Positions 49,053 to 59,026 of a DNA stretch of 64,000 nt are shown in pieces; positions within the stretch are counted from its first letter, which is position 1; every line of letters starts with the position of its first letter. Under the pieces are notes generated by a model, which was given only the letters and a program-made list of their open reading frames with translations, ran no database searches and was not told where the DNA came from. The stretch lies in NCBI GenBank assembly GCA_009917445.1, contig QZEE01000016.1, positions 1 to 64,000 on the forward strand, written 5' to 3'. The DNA is from a bacterium D16-76. Lineage in GTDB: Bacteria > Bacillota > Clostridia > Oscillospirales > Acutalibacteraceae. The translations under genes and the position numbers were made by a program.

Positions 49053-51874
49053 GCCTTGATAAAATCGTAGTACATGGCGCCAGAGAGCACAACTTGAAAA
49101 ACGTGGACGTGGAGATACCCCGGGACAAGCTGGTGGTGCTGACGGGGCTTTCGGGGTCGGGCAAGTCCAGCCTGGCTTTTGACACCATTTACGCCGAGGG
49201 GCAGAGGCGGTATGTGGAGAGCCTTTCCTCTTATGCCCGCATGTTTTTGGGGCAGATGGAAAAGCCCGACGTGGACATGATTGACGGGCTGAGCCCGGCT
49301 ATCTCTATTGACCAGAAGACCACGTCTAAGAACCCGCGGTCTACTGTGGGGACGGTGACGGAGATTTATGACTACCTGCGGCTTTTGTATGCCCGCATCG
49401 GCATACCCCACTGCCCTATATGCGGGCGGGAGATCAAGCAGCAGACCGTGGACCAGATTGTGGACCAGGTGCTGGGCCTGCCGGAAAAGAGCCGGGTGCA
49501 GGTGCTGGCCCCGGTGGTGCGGGGGCGCAAGGGCACCCATCAGAAGGAGTTTGAGGGGGCGCGGAAGTCGGGCTTTGTGCGGGCTCGGGTGGACGGCCTT
49601 TTGTACGACCTGAATGAGCCTATTGAGCTGAACAAGAACCAGAAGCACACCATTGAGGTCGTGGTGGACCGGCTGGTCATTAAGGAGGACGTGCGGTCGC
49701 GGCTGGCGGATTCCATTGAGGTGGCGGCGGGGCTTACGGGCGGCGTGGTCATTGTCAACGTGATAGACGGGGAGGACATTACGTTTTCCCAGAATTATGC
49801 CTGCCCGGAGCACGGGGTCAGTGTGGAGGAGCTTACCCCCCGGATGTTCTCCTTTAACAATCCCTTTGGGGCCTGCAAGAAGTGCACGGGCCTGGGGGTG
49901 TTTATGAAGGTGGACCCCCGGCTTATTATTCCGGATGGGCGGCTTTCCATCAACAAGGGGGGGCTGAAGGCCAGCGGCTGGGCCATGGAGGGCAGCACCA
50001 TTGCCGCCATGTACATGCAGGGCCTTGCCAGCCACTATGGGTTTTCTTTGGACACGCCTATTGAGGAGCTGCCCAAGGATGTGGTGGATGTGCTGCTTTA
50101 TGGAACGAAGGGGGAGAAGATCAAGCTCAAGCGCACGGGCGAGTATGGCAGCGGCACGTATATGGCGCCTTTTGAGGGCGTGATCAACAACCTGGAGCGG
50201 CGGTTTCGGGAGACCTCTTCCAACTGGATCAAGGAGGAGATTGAGGGGTATATGAGCGCCATACCCTGCGACGCCTGCCACGGCCGCAGGCTGTCCCCGG
50301 AAAGCCTGGGGGTGACGGTGGGGGGGCTCAACATCAGCGAGCTTTGCGACAAGTCGGTTACCGAGGCGCTGGAATTTGTGGAGGCTTTGGCCCTGACGGA
50401 GAGGGAGGGCATGATCGCCGCGCCCATTGTCAAGGAGATCAAGTCGCGGCTGGGCTTTTTGCAGAGCGTGGGGCTGGAATATTTGACCCTGTCCCGGTCC
50501 TCCGGCACCCTTTCCGGCGGTGAGAGCCAGCGCATACGGCTGGCTACCCAGATCGGCTCTTCTTTAATGGGCGTGCTGTATATTTTGGACGAGCCTTCTA
50601 TTGGCCTGCACCAGCGGGACAACCACAAGCTGCTGGGGACCTTGAAGCGGCTGCGGGATTTGGGCAACACGGTGATTGTGGTGGAACACGACGAGGACAC
50701 CATGCGCGCTGCCGATTATATTGTGGACGTGGGCCCTGGGGCCGGGGTGCATGGGGGGGATATCATTTACGCGGGGCCGGTAAAGGGCATTGAGAAGTGC
50801 AGGGGGTCCCTGACGGGGCAGTATTTGAGCGGGAAGAAAAAGGTGGAGGTGCCGGAGAAGCGCCGGCCTGGCAGCGGCAACTTCTTGGAGGTGCGGGGCG
50901 CGGCCCAGAACAACCTGCAGAACGTCAATGTGAAGATCCCTTTGGGGGAGCTGGTGTGCGTTACGGGGGTATCGGGGTCGGGGAAGTCCTCGCTGGTAAA
51001 CGAGATTTTGTATAAGAAGCTGGCGGCGGATTTGAACCGCGCCCATACCCGCCCGGGGGCTTACAAGGAGATAAAGGGCCTGGAATTTTTGGATAAGGTG
51101 ATCCAGATTGACCAGTCGCCCATTGGCCGCACGCCCCGGTCGAACCCCGCCACCTATACCGGGCTTTTTAACGATGTGCGCACCCTTTTTGCCAGCACGC
51201 AGGAGGCGAAGATGCGGGGGTTTACGGCTTCCCGTTTCTCCTTTAATGTGAAGGGCGGGCGGTGCGAGGCCTGCCAAGGCGACGGCATTATCTGCATTGA
51301 AATGCACTTTCTGCCGGATGTGTACGTGCCCTGCGAGGTGTGCAAGGGCCACCGCTATAACCGGGAGACCTTGGAGGTCAAGTACAAGGGCAAGAGCATT
51401 TACGACGTGCTGGAAATGACGGTGGAAGAAGGGCTGGATTTTTTCCGGGACATACCCAAGCTGGCCCGGCGGCTGCAGACCTTGAACGACGTGGGGCTGG
51501 GGTATGTGAAGATTGGCCAGCCGGCCACGACCCTTTCCGGCGGAGAGGCCCAGCGGGTAAAGCTGGCTACGGAGCTTTCTAAGCGGCCTACGGGCAGGAC
51601 GATCTATATTTTGGACGAGCCCACGACGGGCCTGCATATTGCGGACGTGCACAGGCTGATTGACGTGCTGCAGCGGCTGGTGGACACGGGCAACACGGTG
51701 CTGGTTATTGAGCACAACCTGGATTTGATCAAGACCGCGGACCATATTATTGACCTGGGCCCGGAAGGGGGCAACCGGGGCGGGCTGATTGTGGCCCAGG
51801 GCACCCCGGAGGAGGTGGCCCAGGTGGAGGGGTCTTATACGGGGCAGTATTTGAGGGGGATGCTGGGGATATGA
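49049..51874 (+). CDS. uvrA: Excinuclease ABC subunit A
   Basis: 941 residues. Two ABC ATPase halves: Walker [13 protein letters not shown] near residue 32 and [12 protein letters not shown] near 635, signatures [17 protein letters not shown] and [17 protein letters not shown], Walker [12 protein letters not shown] and [11 protein letters not shown]. Zinc modules CPICG and CPEHGVSV-type, CDACHG, and CEACQGDG with [10 protein letters not shown] are all present. It recognises lesions and loads UvrB. ATGA overlap with the nitroreductase upstream and with a 51-residue ORF downstream. Confidence 0.98.
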   Translation: MSLDKIVVHGAREHNLKNVDVEIPRDKLVVLTGLSGSGKSSLAFDTIYAEGQRRYVESLSSYARMFLGQMEKPDVDMIDGLSPAISIDQKTTSKNPRSTVGTVTEIYDYLRLLYARIGIPHCPICGREIKQQTVDQIVDQVLGLPEKSRVQVLAPVVRGRKGTHQKEFEGARKSGFVRARVDGLLYDLNEPIELNKNQKHTIEVVVDRLVIKEDVRSRLADSIEVAAGLTGGVVIVNVIDGEDITFSQNYACPEHGVSVEELTPRMFSFNNPFGACKKCTGLGVFMKVDPRLIIPDGRLSINKGGLKASGWAMEGSTIAAMYMQGLASHYGFSLDTPIEELPKDVVDVLLYGTKGEKIKLKRTGEYGSGTYMAPFEGVINNLERRFRETSSNWIKEEIEGYMSAIPCDACHGRRLSPESLGVTVGGLNISELCDKSVTEALEFVEALALTEREGMIAAPIVKEIKSRLGFLQSVGLEYLTLSRSSGTLSGGESQRIRLATQIGSSLMGVLYILDEPSIGLHQRDNHKLLGTLKRLRDLGNTVIVVEHDEDTMRAADYIVDVGPGAGVHGGDIIYAGPVKGIEKCRGSLTGQYLSGKKKVEVPEKRRPGSGNFLEVRGAAQNNLQNVNVKIPLGELVCVTGVSGSGKSSLVNEILYKKLAADLNRAHTRPGAYKEIKGLEFLDKVIQIDQSPIGRTPRSNPATYTGLFNDVRTLFASTQEAKMRGFTASRFSFNVKGGRCEACQGDGIICIEMHFLPDVYVPCEVCKGHRYNRETLEVKYKGKSIYDVLEMTVEEGLDFFRDIPKLARRLQTLNDVGLGYVKIGQPATTLSGGEAQRVKLATELSKRPTGRTIYILDEPTTGLHIADVHRLIDVLQRLVDTGNTVLVIEHNLDLIKTADHIIDLGPEGGNRGGLIVAQGTPEEVAQVEGSYTGQYLRGMLGI

Positions 51875-52026
51875 GGGCCCTGCGGGGCCTGGATGGAGTG
51901 CCCGAACAGGCGGGAAATTTATCCCTGGAGCAGCTTTTGGCCGGGCTGTACGACCAACTGGACAGAGAGCAGTTTTGCCGTCTGCTTTTGGGGGGCAAAA
52001 ATAAGGCGAAAGTCGGCGCAGCTTGA
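51871..52026 (+). CDS. 51-residue ORF coupled to the uvrA stop
   Basis: It starts at ATG 51871 within the uvrA stop (ATGA) and ends at TGA 52024-52026. Its middle, [20 protein letters not shown], looks like an amphipathic helix pair, followed by [15 protein letters not shown]. No family recognised. The coupling and composition make a real small protein plausible, but a decayed gene fragment is also possible. Confidence 0.4.
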   Translation: MRALRGLDGVPEQAGNLSLEQLLAGLYDQLDREQFCRLLLGGKNKAKVGAA

Positions 52027-52101
52027 CGCCACGCCGACCCTCGCTTAAAATGTTTTCTTACGCCACGCCCCATTTGCCGGGGGGTTATGCTGTTCCCATT
52101 T

Positions 52102-52953
52102 CTATTCCACAAGAAGCTTGTATTCATAGCAGTTTTCTTTGATTTCAAAGCCGATTTTCTGGTAGACCCGGTTGGAGATGGGGTTCTTTTTATCCACGAA
52201 AAGGGTGCAGTATTCCTTGCCCTCCCTAAGCTTTTCCTGGCAGATGGCGGCGACTGTGTTCTGGCAGTAGCCCTTGCCCCGGTACTGGGGGGGCGTGTAT
52301 ACGGCACTGATGGTTTCGCCGTGCTCCAGCGGACGGACAGTCCCGGCCATGGAGACAATGGTTCCGTCGGGCTGTTCCCACAGATATATCTTCCCGGCTT
52401 CCAGGCGGGGGAGCCAGCGCTCTTTGTGGTCGGCGGGCTGGGTGTCTTCGTCGTGGATGTCCTTCATGAAGCCGCATATGCCGGCCAGCACAAAATCCTG
52501 GTCGGAAAGGGTGGCTTGGCGCAGCTGCCCGGGCACAGGCGGAGGCGCTGAGACTTTGCGAAGCACCATGATGTCCATAGCGCCCCACAGCTTAAAGGCG
52601 CCGCCGTATGCCTGCATGAAGGCGTCGGCCAGGTCTTTGCGGGCGGTTATGCCGGAAATATCGATGTTTTCTTCCTGCAGGTACCGGGCCAGCTCTTTTA
52701 CGGCCTGCATAGAAGCTGCCGCCTCTTGGGGCGCGTTCAAGCAGATGTTCCAGGGGGCGGTGTTGCCGAACAGCAGGCACATTTCGCCGTTTTCCTCATA
52801 GCGGCCAAAGAACAGGCCGGGGTGGCAGTTCTCGTCCCGGTGGGCTGCGGCGTTGCCGTAATTCAGCTGTACCAGGGCTTCGTTGGCCAGCAGGAAGTCC
52901 TGGTTTTCGGCCAGGAATTCGGCTGGCTTTGTGTAAAGCTTTTGTTCCATCAT
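52102..52953 (-). CDS. GNAT-family N-acetyltransferase
   Basis: 283 residues with AAGGAGG before the start. The C-terminal half is the GNAT domain: the acetyl-CoA loop in VYTPPQYRGKGYCQNTVAAI (Q/RxxGxG/A type) and the later FVDKKNPISNRVYQKIGFEI. The N-terminal half (about 1-130) is a divergent repeat of the fold, as in two-domain GNATs. Substrate unknown. Single gene facing away from the uvr cluster. Confidence 0.88.
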   Translation of the reverse strand: MMEQKLYTKPAEFLAENQDFLLANEALVQLNYGNAAAHRDENCHPGLFFGRYEENGEMCLLFGNTAPWNICLNAPQEAAASMQAVKELARYLQEENIDISGITARKDLADAFMQAYGGAFKLWGAMDIMVLRKVSAPPPVPGQLRQATLSDQDFVLAGICGFMKDIHDEDTQPADHKERWLPRLEAGKIYLWEQPDGTIVSMAGTVRPLEHGETISAVYTPPQYRGKGYCQNTVAAICQEKLREGKEYCTLFVDKKNPISNRVYQKIGFEIKENCYEYKLLVE

Positions 52954-53029
52954 GGTATCCTCCTTTGTGAAAATTTAAGGACTATTATAGCACAAGGAGG
53001 GTGGGGATGTCAAATCGGCGCGAAACGGG

Positions 53030-53099
53030 AAAGTTTCGTCCACCTTTTCAAAGGTGGTGGGGGTGGAGGGGGCAAAGCCCCTCCCCGCCGGAGGCCACG
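53030..53099. repeat. Intergenic hairpin pair after ktrB
   Basis: CCACCTTTTCAAAGGTGG and GAGGGGGCAAAGCCCCTC palindromes next to the ktrB stop; similar in style to 33838-33915. They may act as a terminator on the minus strand. Confidence 0.6.
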
Positions 53100-54491
53100 T
53101 CAACCAATGAGCATGCGGCCTTCTGGCAAAATGGAGCCGTTGGGCTTTTTGGCCCGCATAAGGATGGAGAGCCCGAAGGACAGGGGGCCCACCCGGCCCA
53201 GGAACATGGTGGCGCAAAGAATCAGGCGGGAGATGGGTTCTAGGCGGGGGGTGACGCTGGCGCTTAGGCCAGCGGTGCCAAAGGCGGAGGCAGACTCGTA
53301 CAAGACATCAATAAAAGGGATGGAGGGGTTTAAGGCCCCGATGATCCCCGCATCGATAAGGGTGATGGCGGCGCCCAGGGCTACTACGGTCATGGCCTTG
53401 AACACCACGGAGGTGGGGAAACGGCGGCCTAACATGGTGGATTCCTCTTTTCCCCGGATGGTGCACAGCAGGGTGGCGGCTAGGACGGCGATAGTCGTAA
53501 CCTTTACGCCGCCGGCGGTAGAGCCAGGGCAGCCGCCGATGAACATTAGCCCTACAGAGGCGGCTTTGGTGACGTCCTGCATGCCGTGGATATTGATCGA
53601 TGCAAACCCCGCTGTGCGGGTGTTGACCGACTGGAAAAGGGAGGCCACCAGCTTTTCAAAAATGTTCAGGTCTTCCATGGTGTTGGCGTATTCGCACACA
53701 AAAAAGATGAGCGTGCCCGCCCCCAGCAGGATAAGGGTGCCCCGCAGGCAGACCTGGGTGTGGAAGTTCAGGCGTTCCCGGTCTTTACGGCGCAGGGTGG
53801 GGGAGAGCTTGCAGCGGTAAAGGTTCTGCACCACTACAAAGCCCAGGCCCCCTATGGCAATAAGCAGGCTGATGGTCAAGCTTACCAGGGGGTCCCCGGC
53901 AAAGGCGGTTAGGCTGGAATTGCCGGGGATGAAGCCTAAGATGTCAAAGCCGGCGTTGCAATAGGCGGATACCGCTACAAACACGGCGGGCCAGATGCCT
54001 TTTGTACCATAGGCGGGCACAAAGCGGAGCATCAAAAGCCCGGCGCCTAAGGCTTCGCACAGGAAGGTGAAGCCCAGCATGAGCTTTAAAAGGGGGACGA
54101 TCTCCCCGGTATCCCCGCCGGAGGCTTCCCGGGCCAGGGCCAGCTCCCGTATGCCCAGCCGGCGGTGCACCAGCAGGGAAAAACCAATGGCAAAGGTGGA
54201 GAGCCCCAGGCCGCCGATTTGGATAAGCACCAGGATGACGGCTTGGCCGAAGGTGCTCCAATGGGCGGTGGTGTCGACTACCGAAAGGCCCGTGACGCAG
54301 GTGGCGGAGGTGGCCGTGAAAAGGGCGTCCAGCGGGTGGGTAAAGGCGCCTTTAGAAGAGGAAGGGGGCAATATAAGTACAAGCGTACCCAGTAAAATGA
54401 CCAGGACAAAGCTGCCCACGATCAGGCGGATGGGAGGCGCGGTTTTCCGCTGACCCCGGCCTTTTTTTGTTTTTCCGGCAGACTTAAGCAT
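53100..54491 (-). CDS. ktrB: KtrB/TrkH-family potassium channel subunit
   Basis: 463 residues from ATG at 54489-54491. Four pore repeats are visible, with selectivity-filter-like sequences ATSATCVTGLSVVDT, VSAYCNAGFDILGF, SVNTRTAGFASIN and ASAFGTAGLSAS, each with the conserved glycine, and the gating loop region FIGGCPGSTAGGVKVTT. It is the membrane partner for the RCK proteins at 15978 and 16615. It lies 29 bases behind queT on the minus strand and so probably shares the preQ1-regulated transcript. Confidence 0.94.
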   Translation of the reverse strand: MLKSAGKTKKGRGQRKTAPPIRLIVGSFVLVILLGTLVLILPPSSSKGAFTHPLDALFTATSATCVTGLSVVDTTAHWSTFGQAVILVLIQIGGLGLSTFAIGFSLLVHRRLGIRELALAREASGGDTGEIVPLLKLMLGFTFLCEALGAGLLMLRFVPAYGTKGIWPAVFVAVSAYCNAGFDILGFIPGNSSLTAFAGDPLVSLTISLLIAIGGLGFVVVQNLYRCKLSPTLRRKDRERLNFHTQVCLRGTLILLGAGTLIFFVCEYANTMEDLNIFEKLVASLFQSVNTRTAGFASINIHGMQDVTKAASVGLMFIGGCPGSTAGGVKVTTIAVLAATLLCTIRGKEESTMLGRRFPTSVVFKAMTVVALGAAITLIDAGIIGALNPSIPFIDVLYESASAFGTAGLSASVTPRLEPISRLILCATMFLGRVGPLSFGLSILMRAKKPNGSILPEGRMLIG

Positions 54492-54520
54492 GAGCCATGC
54501 CACCTTCCTAAAAATGATGA

Positions 54521-55057
54521 TTAGCCCAGCATCCGTTGGGCCAGGGGGGTCTTTTGCAGGGCCAGCATGAGGGGGTAGCCCAGGACAGTGCACACCACCA
54601 GCTGACCTAGGCCTACGGAAAGGGCCCCGGCGGCAAAGGCGGGCAGGGAGAAATTCGACCAGGCAAAGGCCCCGGCTTCGGAGAGGCAGGAGACCTCGAA
54701 GCCTACAATCAGGGCGTTAAAGGCGATGGGGGGCAGGGGGGCGAGCACGGGCAGGCCCTTTACCCGCAAGCCGGACAGGGCCCGGGTAGAGAGGGCTGCC
54801 AGCAGGGTAGCGGCGGTGCCGAAGACCCAGTCTACTATGCCCAGGGGGCTTGCCAGGTTGGATAAAAAACAGCCCAGCGCCAGGCCCGGCACGGCTGCGG
54901 GGGTAAAGGCAGGCAGCACGGTGAGGGCCTCGGAAAAGCGGAACTGTACGGGGCCGTAGGCCAGGTTGAGGCTGGCGGCACAGTAGGTGAGCACCGCGTA
55001 CAGGGCGCAGATCATGGCGGACTGGGCGAGGAAACGTGTTTTGGCAGAGCTTTTCAT
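54521..55057 (-). CDS. queT: QueT-type queuosine-precursor transporter (ECF S component)
   Basis: 178 residues with about six spans. Opening AMICALYAVLTYCAASLNLAYGPVQFRFSEAL (shown in part: LAYGPVQFRFSEAL) matches QueT, as do GCFLSNLASPLGIVDWVFGT and EVSCLSEAGAFAWSNF. QueT binds preQ1 and works with a shared energy-coupling module encoded elsewhere. The preQ1-I riboswitch directly upstream strongly supports the assignment. It is first gene of an operon with ktrB. Confidence 0.94.
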   Translation of the reverse strand: MKSSAKTRFLAQSAMICALYAVLTYCAASLNLAYGPVQFRFSEALTVLPAFTPAAVPGLALGCFLSNLASPLGIVDWVFGTAATLLAALSTRALSGLRVKGLPVLAPLPPIAFNALIVGFEVSCLSEAGAFAWSNFSLPAFAAGALSVGLGQLVVCTVLGYPLMLALQKTPLAQRMLG

Positions 55058-55112
55058 AGTTTTCTTCTTCCTTTCTTTGTGGAGGGCTGTGCCCCGAAGA
55101 AGTGGGCGCGCC

Positions 55113-55150
55113 CCCTAGTTTTGTTTTAGGTCAGGATCTCCCGACTGACC
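55113..55150 (-). ncRNA. PreQ1-I riboswitch
   Basis: On the minus strand the stem GGTCAG/CTGACC encloses the ten-base loop TCGGGAGATC, followed by the A-rich tail TAAAACAAAACTAGGGG. Stem size, the UCG...AxC loop of ten bases and the AAAACAAAAC tail match the H-type pseudoknot of known class I preQ1 riboswitches, closely like the Thermoanaerobacter example as I recall it. It lies 56 bases before queT, with GC hairpins in between that could serve as the expression platform. Confidence 0.85.
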
Positions 55151-55178
55151 CGGCCCCGGAAAACAGGGCCGCATGGGT

Positions 55179-55207
55179 AGGATACTCTATTTTTGGAAAA
55201 AAATCAA
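55179..55207 (-). promoter_or_regulatory. Promoter of the queT-ktrB operon
   Basis: On the minus strand TTGATT (55202-55207), 17-base spacer, TATCCT (55179-55184), ending about 28 bases before the riboswitch stem. Confidence 0.6.
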
Positions 55208-55288
55208 GAGGATTGGCATTTTTTGTTTCCTGTTTTGGGCTGGTGGCGGTGAAAACCACGGTTGAGGGGGGTCTGTTTCCGATATAAA

Positions 55289-55322
55289 ACCGGGCCGTCC
55301 CCGCTGGTGAGGACGGCCCGGT
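55289..55322 (-). terminator. Terminator of the XRE membrane-protein gene
   Basis: ACCGGGCCGTCC and GGACGGCCCGGT arms (12 bp) with TTTTATAT following on the minus strand. Confidence 0.88.
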
Positions 55323-55352
55323 AAAGGGAAATATAGGATCTGGGCAGGCGGT

Positions 55353-55862
55353 TTATGCTTTTTTCCGCGTTAGGAAGACCCCGATCATGGCCCCGATCAG
55401 GAGGAGTGGGGAGGAACGGATGAACAGCCATTCAAATATGCGGAAGGCTGTCCCGGTTATGGCCCGCTCGGGGTCGTGGTAATCCCAGGCCAGGTAGGGG
55501 CTGTTTAATTGGAGCAGGACGATGAAAACCGTTACCAAGAGTACGCACAGGGAAATAAGCAGCCAATGGAGGGCTTTCCTTCTGGTATCTTTCTTTTTGG
55601 CCAGCTGCAGGTTTAAGACGGCCAGCTTTTCGGAAAGCTCTTGCAGGCTGTCTGTGGGCGTCTCTGGAATGGTTTCCCCGAGCAGAATGCTTACAGGTGT
55701 TTCCAGTGCTTCCGACAGGGAAACCAGCAGGTCTGAATCAGGGACGGATAGGCCTTGCTCCCACTTGGAGATGGTCTGCCGCACCACGTGCATTTGGGCG
55801 GCAAGCTCTTCTTGTGAAAGCCCCTTTGATTTTCGGATGGCTTTTATATTTTCGCTTAACAT
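55353..55862 (-). CDS. XRE regulator with C-terminal membrane spans
   Basis: 169 residues with AAGGAAGGAG upstream. Residues 1-65 are an XRE helix-turn-helix (LSENIKAIRKSKGLSQEELA, RQTISKWEQGLSVPDSDLLV). A coiled-coil-like linker (SLQELSEKLAVLNLQLAKKK) leads to two spans (about 97-117 and 145-165). It is a membrane-tethered regulator of a type common in Clostridia; signal and targets are unknown. Single gene with its own terminator. Confidence 0.85.
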   Translation of the reverse strand: MLSENIKAIRKSKGLSQEELAAQMHVVRQTISKWEQGLSVPDSDLLVSLSEALETPVSILLGETIPETPTDSLQELSEKLAVLNLQLAKKKDTRRKALHWLLISLCVLLVTVFIVLLQLNSPYLAWDYHDPERAITGTAFRIFEWLFIRSSPLLLIGAMIGVFLTRKKA

Positions 55863-56034
55863 AAGGGATGGGCTCCTTCCTTTTTTGGCGTTTTGTTGTT
55901 GCCACTATTATAGGATGAACAGCCCGTTGCGGCAAGCAACACAGAGTAACATGGGGGATATGCCCGTGTTGATTATAGCATATGGGCGCTGCGGGTTCAA
56001 TTTTTTCTTGGGAGGGATTTTTTTCCTCCCCTAT

Positions 56035-56063
56035 TTGACGAGCGGCCCAAGATTTGCTATAAT
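56035..56063 (+). promoter_or_regulatory. dnaJ promoter
   Basis: TTGACG (56035-56040), 17-base spacer, extended -10 TGCTATAAT ending at 56063. No CIRCE element (TTAGCACTC type) is visible. Confidence 0.75.
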
Positions 56064-56102
56064 AACGGGTAAGCGAGATTACAAATAGAAAGGGAGAGCA
56101 GC

Positions 56103-57251
56103 TTGGCGGACAAAAGGGATTTTTATGAGGTGCTGGGCGTGCAGAAGGGCGCGTCGGACGATGAAATCAAAAAGGCTTACCGGAAGCTGGCAAAGCAGTA
56201 CCATCCCGACCTGAACCCTGGGGATGCCCAGGCAGAGACGAAATTTAAGGAAGTAAACGAGGCTTACGAGGTGCTGTCCGACAGCGGCAAACGGGCCCGC
56301 TACGACCAGTTCGGCCATGCGGGGGTAGACCCCAACTTTGGCGGCGGGGCAGGGGGCAACCCTTTCCAGGGGGGGGGCTTCGACTTTACCGATATTTTCG
56401 ACAGCTTTTTCGGGGGCTTTGGGGGCTCTTCCCGTCGGCAGAACCCCAATGCCCCCCGGCGGGGCAGCGATGTGCAGGCTACGGTGGCGGTCTCTTTTGA
56501 AGAGGCGGCTAAGGGCGCGAAGAAGACGGTGGAGTACCAGCAGGTGGAGGCCTGCGCCGACTGCGGGGGCAGCGGCGCGGCGCAGGGCACCAGCCCAAAG
56601 ACCTGCCCAAACTGCAATGGCTCTGGCCAGGTGCGCATTAACCAGCGCACGCCTTTTGGGGTGGTGCAGTCGGCCCAGACCTGCGACAAGTGCCGGGGCA
56701 CGGGGAAGATCATAGAGACGCCCTGCAAGACCTGCGACGGCAAAGGGCGGGTGCGCCGGAAGAAGTCGGTAGAGGTGAGCATACCTGCGGGCATAGACGA
56801 CGAGCAGATTTTAAATGTAAGCGGCCGGGGCAACGCCGGTATGAACGGCGGGCCCAGCGGCGATTTGCATGTGTATGTTTCTGTGCGGCCCCATCCTATC
56901 TTCCAGCGGCGGGGGGGCGATGTGTGGTGCGAGATGCCCGTCACCTTTACCCAGGCCGCCCTGGGGGCGGACGTGGAGGTGCCTACTTTGGATGGCAAGG
57001 TCAGCTACCACATCCACGAGGGCACACAGCCCGGGGACGTTTTCCGCTTGAAGGGCCGGGGGATACCCAGCCTGCATGGGCGGTCCCGGGGGGACCAGTA
57101 TGTGCAGGTGACCGTGGAGGTGCCTAAGAATTTGAACAAGCGCCAGAAGGAGCTTTTGGCCGAGCTGGACAACGCCTCGGACGACAAGAATTATCAGAAA
57201 CGCAAGAGTTTTTTCTCGAAGCTCAAGGACCTGTTTGACGATGGGGTATGA
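56103..57251 (+). CDS. dnaJ: Chaperone DnaJ
   Basis: 382 residues from a TTG at 56103 with AAAGGGAGAG upstream. J domain [20 protein letters not shown] with the HPD motif in YHPDLNPGD; a Gly/Phe-rich linker; then four zinc motifs [24 protein letters not shown] and CKTCDGKG; and the C-terminal client-binding domains. It stimulates DnaK ATPase. Unlike most Firmicutes there is no hrcA, grpE or dnaK next to it in the window, so it is a separate unit. Confidence 0.97.
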   Translation: MADKRDFYEVLGVQKGASDDEIKKAYRKLAKQYHPDLNPGDAQAETKFKEVNEAYEVLSDSGKRARYDQFGHAGVDPNFGGGAGGNPFQGGGFDFTDIFDSFFGGFGGSSRRQNPNAPRRGSDVQATVAVSFEEAAKGAKKTVEYQQVEACADCGGSGAAQGTSPKTCPNCNGSGQVRINQRTPFGVVQSAQTCDKCRGTGKIIETPCKTCDGKGRVRRKKSVEVSIPAGIDDEQILNVSGRGNAGMNGGPSGDLHVYVSVRPHPIFQRRGGDVWCEMPVTFTQAALGADVEVPTLDGKVSYHIHEGTQPGDVFRLKGRGIPSLHGRSRGDQYVQVTVEVPKNLNKRQKELLAELDNASDDKNYQKRKSFFSKLKDLFDDGV

Positions 57252-57422
57252 GCCGAAGCCGCCTGGGTACGCCCGGGCGGTTTTTTTGTGCCGGGGAAGG
57301 GGGGCTTGCCCTTTTCCTACTTTAATAAAGGGAAGTGCGGGGGTCTTGCAATCGCGGGAGGGGCATGGTATAATAGTTGCAGATAAAACTATTTCCCGCC
57401 TGGGTCGGGAAAGGAAAGCGGA

Positions 57423-58820
57423 GTGAGCGAGTTGCATTTTGTAAATGCCCAACGGGTATGCAAGGGGATGGAGGTGGGGGATCTTCCCCCAGAACGGCAG
57501 ATTATAAAGGATGTGCTGCATGTGGCCTGGCCTTCGGTGCTGGAGTCCTTTTTTGTGGGCTTGGCCGGCATGGTGGACTCTATTATGGTGGGGACCTTGG
57601 GGTCCTACGCCATAGCGGCGGTAGGGCTGACGACCCAGCCGAAATTTATTGGGTTGGCGCTGTTTTTGTCGCTGAACGTGGCGGTGTCGGCCATTGTAGC
57701 CAGGCGCCGGGGCGAAAACGACCGGGAAAACGCGAACCGGGTGGTGCGCATGCTGCTGCTGGGCACGGTGCTGCTGTCGGCGCTAATCGGCGTGGTGTTT
57801 GTGGCCTTTGCCGACCCTATTATCCGCATGGTAGGCTCACAGCCCGACACCCATGCTTATGCGGTGGAATACCTGCAGATCATCATGGGCGGGCAGGTGT
57901 TTTCTACGGTCTCGCTGGTGCTGAACGCCGCCCAGCGGGGTGCGGGCAATACCCGTATTGCCATGGTCACAAACCTGATCTCCAATGCTGTCAACGTGGT
58001 GTTTAATTATCTGCTTATTGGCGGCAACTTCGGTTTCCCGGCCCTGGGGGTGCGGGGGGCGGCTATTGCCACGGTACTGGGCACGGTATGTGCTTGCGTG
58101 CTGAGCATTCGGTCGGTTTTACATAAGGACGGCTTTGTGTACCTGGGCGCGGTAAAGGGGTGGGTTGCTGACAAGCTCAGCATTAAGTCCCTGTTGAATG
58201 TGGGTTCCAGCGCTTTTGTGGAGCAGATCTGCCTGCGCGTTGGCTTTTTGTTGTTCTCTATGACGGTGGCGAACCTGGGCACCACAGAGTTTGCCTCCCA
58301 CCAGATCGGCATGAACATGATGCACATGTCTTTCACTTTTGGCGACGGCCTGTCTGTGGCGTCGGTGACGCTGATTGGCCAAAGCCTGGGCCGCAAGCGG
58401 CCGGACATGGCAAAGATATATGGCAGCGTGGCCCAGAAGATCGGCCTGCTGTGCGCGCTGTTTGTGGCTGTTATCTATTTCTTCTTTGGCAAGGGCTTCT
58501 TTGGGCTGTTTACCGAGGAGCAGGTGATTTTGGATTACGGCGTGATTATTATGCGGATTTTAAGTGTTATGCTGTTTTTCCAGATTTTGCAGGTGGTGCA
58601 GTTCGGCTGCCTGCGGGGTGCCGGCGACACCCGCTTTACCGCTATGGTCTCTTTGATCAGCGTGACCTGTATCCGTCCGGGCATTAGCTGGCTGTTGTGC
58701 TACCCCTTGGGTATGGGGCTTATTGGCGCTTGGCTGGGTACCTTCTGCGACCAGGCGGTGCGCTTTGCTATGAGCTTTGTGCGGTTCCGCAAGGGGCATT
58801 GGACAAAGCTGAAGCTGTAG
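57423..58820 (+). CDS. MATE-family efflux transporter
   Basis: 465 residues from a GTG at 57423 after GGAAAGGAAAG. Twelve spans in two halves, with MATE signatures VAWPSVLESFFVGLAGMVDS near the start, RGAGNTRIAMVTNLISNAVN, and RGAGDTRFTAMVSLISVTCI in the second half. It exports cationic drugs or metabolites using sodium or protons. Single gene, followed by a perfect 15-bp hairpin. Confidence 0.93.
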   Translation: MSELHFVNAQRVCKGMEVGDLPPERQIIKDVLHVAWPSVLESFFVGLAGMVDSIMVGTLGSYAIAAVGLTTQPKFIGLALFLSLNVAVSAIVARRRGENDRENANRVVRMLLLGTVLLSALIGVVFVAFADPIIRMVGSQPDTHAYAVEYLQIIMGGQVFSTVSLVLNAAQRGAGNTRIAMVTNLISNAVNVVFNYLLIGGNFGFPALGVRGAAIATVLGTVCACVLSIRSVLHKDGFVYLGAVKGWVADKLSIKSLLNVGSSAFVEQICLRVGFLLFSMTVANLGTTEFASHQIGMNMMHMSFTFGDGLSVASVTLIGQSLGRKRPDMAKIYGSVAQKIGLLCALFVAVIYFFFGKGFFGLFTEEQVILDYGVIIMRILSVMLFFQILQVVQFGCLRGAGDTRFTAMVSLISVTCIRPGISWLLCYPLGMGLIGAWLGTFCDQAVRFAMSFVRFRKGHWTKLKL

Positions 58821-58877
58821 GGGCTGATGGAGCCGTTAAAAAAACCTTTTTGCGGGTTTTGTATTGTATACGATTAA

Positions 58878-58918
58878 CAAAGCAAGGCGGGGGTGCGCGG
58901 CGTCCCCGCCTTGCTTTG
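58878..58918. terminator. Perfect 15-bp hairpin after the MATE gene
   Basis: CAAAGCAAGGCGGGG and CCCCGCCTTGCTTTG around an 11-base loop. There is no strong T tract, so it may act as a weak terminator or mRNA stabiliser. Confidence 0.65.
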
Positions 58919-58963
58919 TGGGGGGATAATCTCCCAACCTTTGGTTGAATTCCCTCAATCTTC

Positions 58964-59006
58964 TCTCCATTGCACTCAACCGGTGCTTGTGGTAGAATAG
59001 CCACAA
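58964..59006 (+). promoter_or_regulatory. Promoter and palindrome of the XRE-ABC operon
   Basis: TTGCAC, a 17-base spacer and TAGAAT form the promoter. The -10 lies inside the palindrome TTGTGG-TAGAATAG-CCACAA (about 58987-59006), a likely auto-operator. Confidence 0.6.
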
Positions 59007-59026
59007 CAAATGAAGGAGGCGGTACT

